The notes beneath the pieces were generated by a model that did no database searches, was not told where the DNA came from, and worked only from the letters and a program-made list of their open reading frames with translations. Positions 23,361-26,520 of a stretch of DNA of 26,520 nt are shown here, one piece after another. Numbering within the stretch: the first letter of the stretch is position 1; each line of letters begins with the position of its first letter. Source of the DNA: a virus; the IMG/VR virus record IMGVR_UViG_3300020074_000103, positions 1-26,520 of that record. One strand, written 5' to 3'. The translations under genes were made by a program, and so were the position numbers.

Positions 23361-24064
23361 TATCCATCACCATTAATTAAATCAGTGAATTGTTGTACCA
23401 CAGCTTCTACATACAGGCTGCTCAACACTTTGATGGGTCTTTTGGCATCATTCACATCCACTTCATGTTGATAGTTTGTGACAGGATTGGTGGAGGCAGA
23501 ATATCCTTCATCCACAATGTATCCTATTTCTGTATCATAATAATGATGCACATCTTCTTCTGGATCCGTTACAGAACTGATAGGCAAATCTTCTGTTTCT
23601 TGCGTGATGTTGTTCAACACATTGTCTGTTGTTAGAATAATTTTTCCCACCTGAGAACGCATGTGTACAACATCATCTACAATTTTAGTTACCAGAAACT
23701 TTCCATCATTGTCTGAGGTGATGACATCATCAGCAGCATATTCTGATGAATCCGGCACTTCAATTTTGAAATCATACTTCAGATACACCAAGTCTGTAAC
23801 TTGTGCATCTGGGATAGGCCATTCTTCTCTGGGATTGGTGATGTCATTCACCAGCAACACCAACCAGTGATACATTGGTTTTCCGTAGAACAAATTGCTC
23901 ACCATTTCAGGTGTTTCACCATCTTTCACTAGATGTTGATCCATGAACACTGTGTTTTCACGAAATTTTTCTGACAAGGAAACTCGACGAAGAAAATCCG
24001 TGATGATGATGGGTTTGTTGTTGCTTTGAACCAGTACTGCAGGAAATCGTGAAAAGTAGTCCAT
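23360..24064 (-). CDS. gp53: Baseplate wedge gp53, 234 aa
   Basis: gp53 is the last wedge component to be added and joins adjacent wedges. The N-terminal half is characteristic: MDYFSRFPAVLV, then TDFLRRVSLSEKF, then the LysM-like region with VKDGETPEMVSNLFYGKPMYHWLVLLVND, key words DGETPE, LFYG and HWLVLLVN. The protein is about 40 residues longer than T4 gp53 (196). The extra length matches a beta module at 110-152 (AADDVITSDNDGKFLVTKI) that resembles one in this phage's gp8. The C-terminus resumes with NDAKRPIKVLSSLYVEAVVQQF. Its start lies two bases after the gp48-like gene, and its stop overlaps the next start (TAATG). Confidence 0.9.
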   Translation of the reverse strand: MDYFSRFPAVLVQSNNKPIIITDFLRRVSLSEKFRENTVFMDQHLVKDGETPEMVSNLFYGKPMYHWLVLLVNDITNPREEWPIPDAQVTDLVYLKYDFKIEVPDSSEYAADDVITSDNDGKFLVTKIVDDVVHMRSQVGKIILTTDNVLNNITQETEDLPISSVTDPEEDVHHYYDTEIGYIVDEGYSASTNPVTNYQHEVDVNDAKRPIKVLSSLYVEAVVQQFTDLINGDG

Positions 24065-24066
24065 GA

Positions 24067-25278
24067 TTAGAACCCAGCAGTAGCAATGCGGTCGCGAAAC
24101 AACAATTCCAATTCCAAAAAAGTCAATGATAGAGAAATTTCTGAAGGAGCACCACCAGTACCACGTACAGATATGAAATCACTGCCACCATATTCCACTT
24201 TCATGTTGGTGAGTGCACAGCTACTGGTTCTAAACAAATTGGTGTTTCTTCCTTCATCTTTGAAGTGATATTCAATCTGAAATTCAGCAGGATAGGACAC
24301 GAAAAATTTTTCGTCACCTAGTGTAGGATGCATATAGTATTTGAATAAATCAATGATATCCAACACTTGATTCATTTCATAATCATTTTTTGGAATGAAT
24401 GTGTAATCAAAATTGAAGGTACGAAAATTCATGGTCTTGAACAACTGTGATTTGAAAGGATTTACAGCAGTTCCAGAAAATGCACTGGCTGCAGAAGCAA
24501 TACTACCCATGCCACCCAATCCCATTTCATTCATGGCACTGTCAGCATTTTGCAATGCAATAGCTGCACCTGCGCCACCTGCGGTTTTGATAGCGTCCAA
24601 AGCAGCTGAGGCACGGCCGGCCATACCGTCACCGTTACCAGTCATTATACCTCTTATTGCACCAGCAGCTTCACTTGCCATGCCTCCTAAAGCTCCTAAA
24701 TCTTCATCTGCCCACGTGGCATTGTATTCAGTTCTGGGTTTGTTGTTCATGTACAATGCCACAACGTATTTCAAAAATTTTGCATCTCTGGCAGAACCAC
24801 CTTCAGCTGTGGCTACTGTGGCGGCGAGGGTACCACCGGCTACACCACCTGCTACAGTAGCTCCAGTTGTGGCAACGTTGGCTAAATTTTGTTTCGTGGT
24901 GTCAATAACCCTAACACCTGTTTTTTGATTCAACCCAAAGAAACTAGTAGTTCTTCTGGCAACTCCTCTAGCCACACTGGCACCACCTACAGCACCTGCA
25001 GCTCCTGACACAGCTGCGGCCGCAACTGGACCCACTTGTGTTTCTGGACGAAATTGTGAGCTGGGTTCCACAAGATTTAATGCTTTCACAGCCTTGTCAC
25101 TTGCCAATTGTTCCTTGGGAGTGACACCAGAACGTTCTGAGATGTAGAACATCATGTAATGCGGCGTGGTTTCACTGCCCACATCCTGAGGATATCTGTA
25201 CACTGTCAGTTCATTGGCTTCTAAACCTGTAATGGCATTGCCAGGTGTCAGGGTGTTTGCACTTCGATATTTGGCCAT
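24067..25278 (-). CDS. gp48: Baseplate tail tube cap/initiator, gp48/gp54-like, 403 aa
   Basis: In T4, gp48 and gp54 sit on the finished baseplate and start tail tube polymerisation. The N-terminus carries LTVYRYPQDVGS and HYMMFYISERS, typical of the gp48 group in T4-like marine phages. The C-terminal 130 residues hold MNFRTFNFDYTFIPKNDYE (key words FRTFNFDYTFIPK), IIDLFKYYMHP, FLSYPAEF-like FFVSYPAEFQIEY and LSLTFLELELLF, the tube-like beta domain. The middle, about residues 82-260, is Ala/Gly-rich with hydrophobic low-complexity runs. AGGA lies nine bases before the ATG and a late promoter lies 30 bases upstream. No separate gp54 gene is in the window. T4 gp48 is 364 residues. Confidence 0.75.
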   Translation of the reverse strand: MAKYRSANTLTPGNAITGLEANELTVYRYPQDVGSETTPHYMMFYISERSGVTPKEQLASDKAVKALNLVEPSSQFRPETQVGPVAAAAVSGAAGAVGGASVARGVARRTTSFFGLNQKTGVRVIDTTKQNLANVATTGATVAGGVAGGTLAATVATAEGGSARDAKFLKYVVALYMNNKPRTEYNATWADEDLGALGGMASEAAGAIRGIMTGNGDGMAGRASAALDAIKTAGGAGAAIALQNADSAMNEMGLGGMGSIASAASAFSGTAVNPFKSQLFKTMNFRTFNFDYTFIPKNDYEMNQVLDIIDLFKYYMHPTLGDEKFFVSYPAEFQIEYHFKDEGRNTNLFRTSSCALTNMKVEYGGSDFISVRGTGGAPSEISLSLTFLELELLFRDRIATAGF

Positions 25279-25283
25279 AAATA
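25276..25283 (+). promoter_or_regulatory. Late promoter word CATAAATA driving gp4
   Basis: The plus strand reads CATAAATA, fitting NATAAATA. With T4-type spacing transcription would begin near 25289 and reach the gp4 ATG after 26 bases. The word overlaps the first codon of the gp48-like gene on the other strand. Confidence 0.5.
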
Positions 25284-25307
25284 GTTTCCTTGGGAATACT
25301 TTACAGA

Positions 25308-25315
25308 TATTTATA
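25308..25315 (-). promoter_or_regulatory. T4-type late promoter, exact TATAAATA, driving the leftward block
   Basis: The minus strand reads TATAAATA. Transcription would start near 25302 with a 24-base leader containing AAGGAA before the gp48-like ATG at 25278. Its first base pair is also the first base of the gp4 start codon on the plus strand. Confidence 0.75.
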
Positions 25316-25773
25316 TGGCTTATACCAAAGACACATACAAAGGAAGATTCATCCCGAACAACCCCAAGAAATATGTCGGGGATGTCATGGAAATCATCTA
25401 TCGCAGCAGTTATGAATTGAAATTCATGAAATGGTGTGACAACAATGATGCTGTGTTACGATGGGCCAGTGAAGAAATTGTCATTCCCTATGTCAGTCCA
25501 GCAGATGGATTGGTTCACAGATACTATGTGGACTTTTACATAGAAGTTCAGGACAAAACTGGCAAACGAAAAAAATATCTGGTGGAAGTGAAGCCCTACC
25601 GTTTCACTGTACCACCCAACATTCCACAAAGAAAAACCCAACGCTTCATCTCGGAAGTGAAGCAGTGGGGAGTGAATAATGCCAAATGGACAGCAGCACG
25701 GCGTTTTGCTTCTCAGAACGGATGGGAGTTTATGCTGATTACAGAGAAGGATTTAGGGACTACTTATAAATAG
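25315..25773 (+). CDS. gp4: Head completion protein gp4, 152 aa
   Basis: gp4 (also called gp50 in T4, 150 residues) is needed after DNA packaging so that tails can join heads. The family is nuclease-like. The sequence matches it well: an N-terminal GRFIPNNPKKYVGD, then IIYRSSYELKFMKWCDNNDAVLRWASEE (key words RSSYELKFMKWCD and WASEE), then IPYVSP, then HRYYVDFYIEV and KYLVEVKPY. The spacing E34 or nearby, D with VDF, and ExK in VEVKP is the PD-(D/E)xK nuclease arrangement. KWTAARRFASQNGWEFMLITE follows. It is transcribed away from the tail block. Only a weak GGGA is seen, 19 bases upstream of the ATG. Confidence 0.9.
   Translation: MAYTKDTYKGRFIPNNPKKYVGDVMEIIYRSSYELKFMKWCDNNDAVLRWASEEIVIPYVSPADGLVHRYYVDFYIEVQDKTGKRKKYLVEVKPYRFTVPPNIPQRKTQRFISEVKQWGVNNAKWTAARRFASQNGWEFMLITEKDLGTTYK
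25765..25772 (+). promoter_or_regulatory. T4-type late promoter, exact TATAAATA, at the gp4 stop
   Basis: The plus strand reads TATAAATA across the last codons and stop of gp4. Transcription would start near 25778, giving a leader of about 76 bases for the gene that begins at 25854. Confidence 0.65.
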
Positions 25774-25797
25774 TAAGTAGTTTTTAACTTCATACCG

Positions 25798-25822
25798 GAC
25801 ATAGTGAATTTATCACCTTGTC
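25798..25822 (+). other. Imperfect hairpin in the leader of the 190-aa gene
   Basis: GACA-TA-GTGA-ATTTA-TCAC-CT-TGTC can fold into two 4-bp stems separated by a small internal loop. It lies in the predicted leader between the late promoter and the ATG at 25854. It has no U-run after it, so it is not a standard terminator; RNA stability or translation control is possible. Confidence 0.35.
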
Positions 25823-25853
25823 AAGTAGTAGTCAAGCCCTGAATTTCACCATA

Positions 25854-26426
25854 ATGCTAAACAAATCCATTCAACAACTGCGAGACCGAGAAACACCCAC
25901 TAGCACGTTCCGGTGGTACCAGGACATGATTCGAAAGTTGGGTATGACCAATATCCAACCACAAAAAGTATTGAAAAGTGACATCGGTGAATTTGTCAAC
26001 ACCATCATCACTGGTCAAATGTATTTGTTCATGTACGATCCCAAGATGTCTGCCAAACTACCATACTATGACACACTACCTGTAGTCGTGGTGTTCAGAA
26101 AAGTACCTGAAGGATTTTTTGGATTGAACATGCATTATCTTCCACCATTGTTTCGAATGAAGTTGTTGGACAGAATGTTGGAACTGGTAAATGATGAAAC
26201 CATGGGTGAAGATACCAGAATGATGGTGACTTGGAAGTTGTTGAGTAATTTCACACGATATCCAGGTGCCAATGTGGCAGTGAAACGGTACTTGTATGAA
26301 CAACTGGGTTCCAGATTTATGAAAATCTATCCTAAAGATTGGAGAAAAACCATCATGTTACCCATTGACAATTTCGAAAAAGCCTCACGTAATCAAGTGT
26401 TCAACGACGCACGGAGCAAAATTTAA
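25854..26426 (+). CDS. Conserved phage protein, possible DNA-end or head-finishing factor, 190 aa
   Basis: The pattern MYLFMYDPKMSAKLPYYDTLP, then VVVVFRKVPEGFFGLNMHYLPP and RMKLLDRMLELV (key words YDPK, LPYYD, GLNxHYLPP), then KRYLYEQLGSRF and DWRKTIMLPIDNFEK, is one I associate with a protein conserved across many tailed marine phages. Its function is not settled to my knowledge; next to gp4 a DNA end-protector (gp2-like) role has been a plausible label. A longer reading frame opens with TTG at 25818, but that codon falls inside a hairpin with no ribosome site. The ATG at 25854 starts MLNKSIQQLRDRETPT and is preferred, though it too lacks a clear Shine-Dalgarno. Its stop overlaps the next start (TAATG). 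Confidence 0.7.
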   Translation: MLNKSIQQLRDRETPTSTFRWYQDMIRKLGMTNIQPQKVLKSDIGEFVNTIITGQMYLFMYDPKMSAKLPYYDTLPVVVVFRKVPEGFFGLNMHYLPPLFRMKLLDRMLELVNDETMGEDTRMMVTWKLLSNFTRYPGANVAVKRYLYEQLGSRFMKIYPKDWRKTIMLPIDNFEKASRNQVFNDARSKI

Positions 26427-26520
26427 TGAGTCTTAACGCGATAGGAAATGCTATCAAGAATACAGCTAAAGGTTTAGTAAATCTTACCAAACCTGTGAAA
26501 CCAGAAGGAGATACAGGAAC
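26426..26520 (+). CDS. Partial gene, product begins MSLNAIGNAIKNTAKGL
   Basis: An open frame starts ATG at 26426, overlapping the previous stop by one base, and runs off the right edge with 31 complete codons. GGAG at 26413-26416 lies nine bases before the ATG, a good ribosome site, and the TAATG overlap supports coupling. The visible N-terminus is a short amphipathic helix followed by a Pro/Lys/Glu segment. This resembles the start of many phage head or tail structural proteins, but too little is present to name it. Confidence 0.7.
   Translation, partial: MSLNAIGNAIKNTAKGLVNLTKPVKPEGDTG

Noticed and set aside
25818-25853. TTG start at 25818 extending the 190-aa protein by 12 residues
   Set aside because: The TTG lies inside the leader hairpin with no Shine-Dalgarno, and the added residues (Ser-rich) do not look like the family start; ATG at 25854 is preferred.
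1-26520. tRNA genes, insertion sequences, introns or homing endonucleases
   Set aside because: I saw no cloverleaf-like segments, transposase motifs or interrupted genes; all frames are intact across the window.

Overview
The window is a late, structural region of a T4-like contractile-tailed bacteriophage. It carries recognisable homologues of T4 gp4, gp48/54, gp53, the gp27-type hub, gp5, gp25, gp6 and gp8. Several very large proteins are of the kind seen in marine and cyanophage-like members of the T4 superfamily: a DUF4815 protein, a tail fibre with an S74 chaperone tail, and a giant repeat protein in the gp7 slot. The host cannot be read from the sequence. A Gram-negative bacterium is likely, because the phage is T4-like and carries peptidoglycan-cutting domains on its cell-puncturing spike.

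Layout. Nearly everything from 25278 down to position 1 is on the minus strand, as one tightly packed block with gaps of a few bases or 1-11 base overlaps. In transcription order it runs: tube cap gp48/54-like, wedge gp53, hub gp27-like, spike gp5, wedge gp25, wedge gp6, 963-residue repeat protein (gp7 position), 152-residue structural protein, expanded gp8, 1402-residue DUF4815 protein, 743-residue structural protein, 65-residue coiled-coil protein, 651-residue S74 tail fibre, and a 58-residue peptide. A separate three-gene tail follows: an unknown 152-residue protein, a GT-A glycosyltransferase, and an unknown 369-residue protein. To the right of about 25300 transcription is rightward: head-completion gp4, a 190-residue conserved phage protein, and the start of another gene that leaves the window.

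Regulation. Copies of the T4-type late promoter word TATAAATA, or NATAAATA, sit at transcription-unit starts: before gp48, gp25, the 152-residue protein, the tail fibre, the 58-residue peptide, the accessory cassette (as TATAAATT), gp4, the 190-residue gene, and the gene beyond the left edge. The gp48 and gp4 promoters face each other and overlap.

How the genes work together. gp53, gp25, gp6 and gp8, and probably the gp7-slot protein, build the baseplate wedges. The hub protein and gp5 form the central puncturing device, and the gp48-like protein starts the tail tube. The DUF4815, 743-residue and S74 proteins probably form the periphery and fibres. gp4, with the 190-residue protein, belongs to head or DNA finishing. 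The most unusual points are the gp5 with C-terminal CHAP-like and GH19 domains, the gp8 enlarged by several families of inserted modules that recur in other baseplate proteins, and the overlapping facing promoters. No RNA genes, insertion sequences or CRISPR arrays were seen, and no stretch longer than 300 bases lacks a gene.
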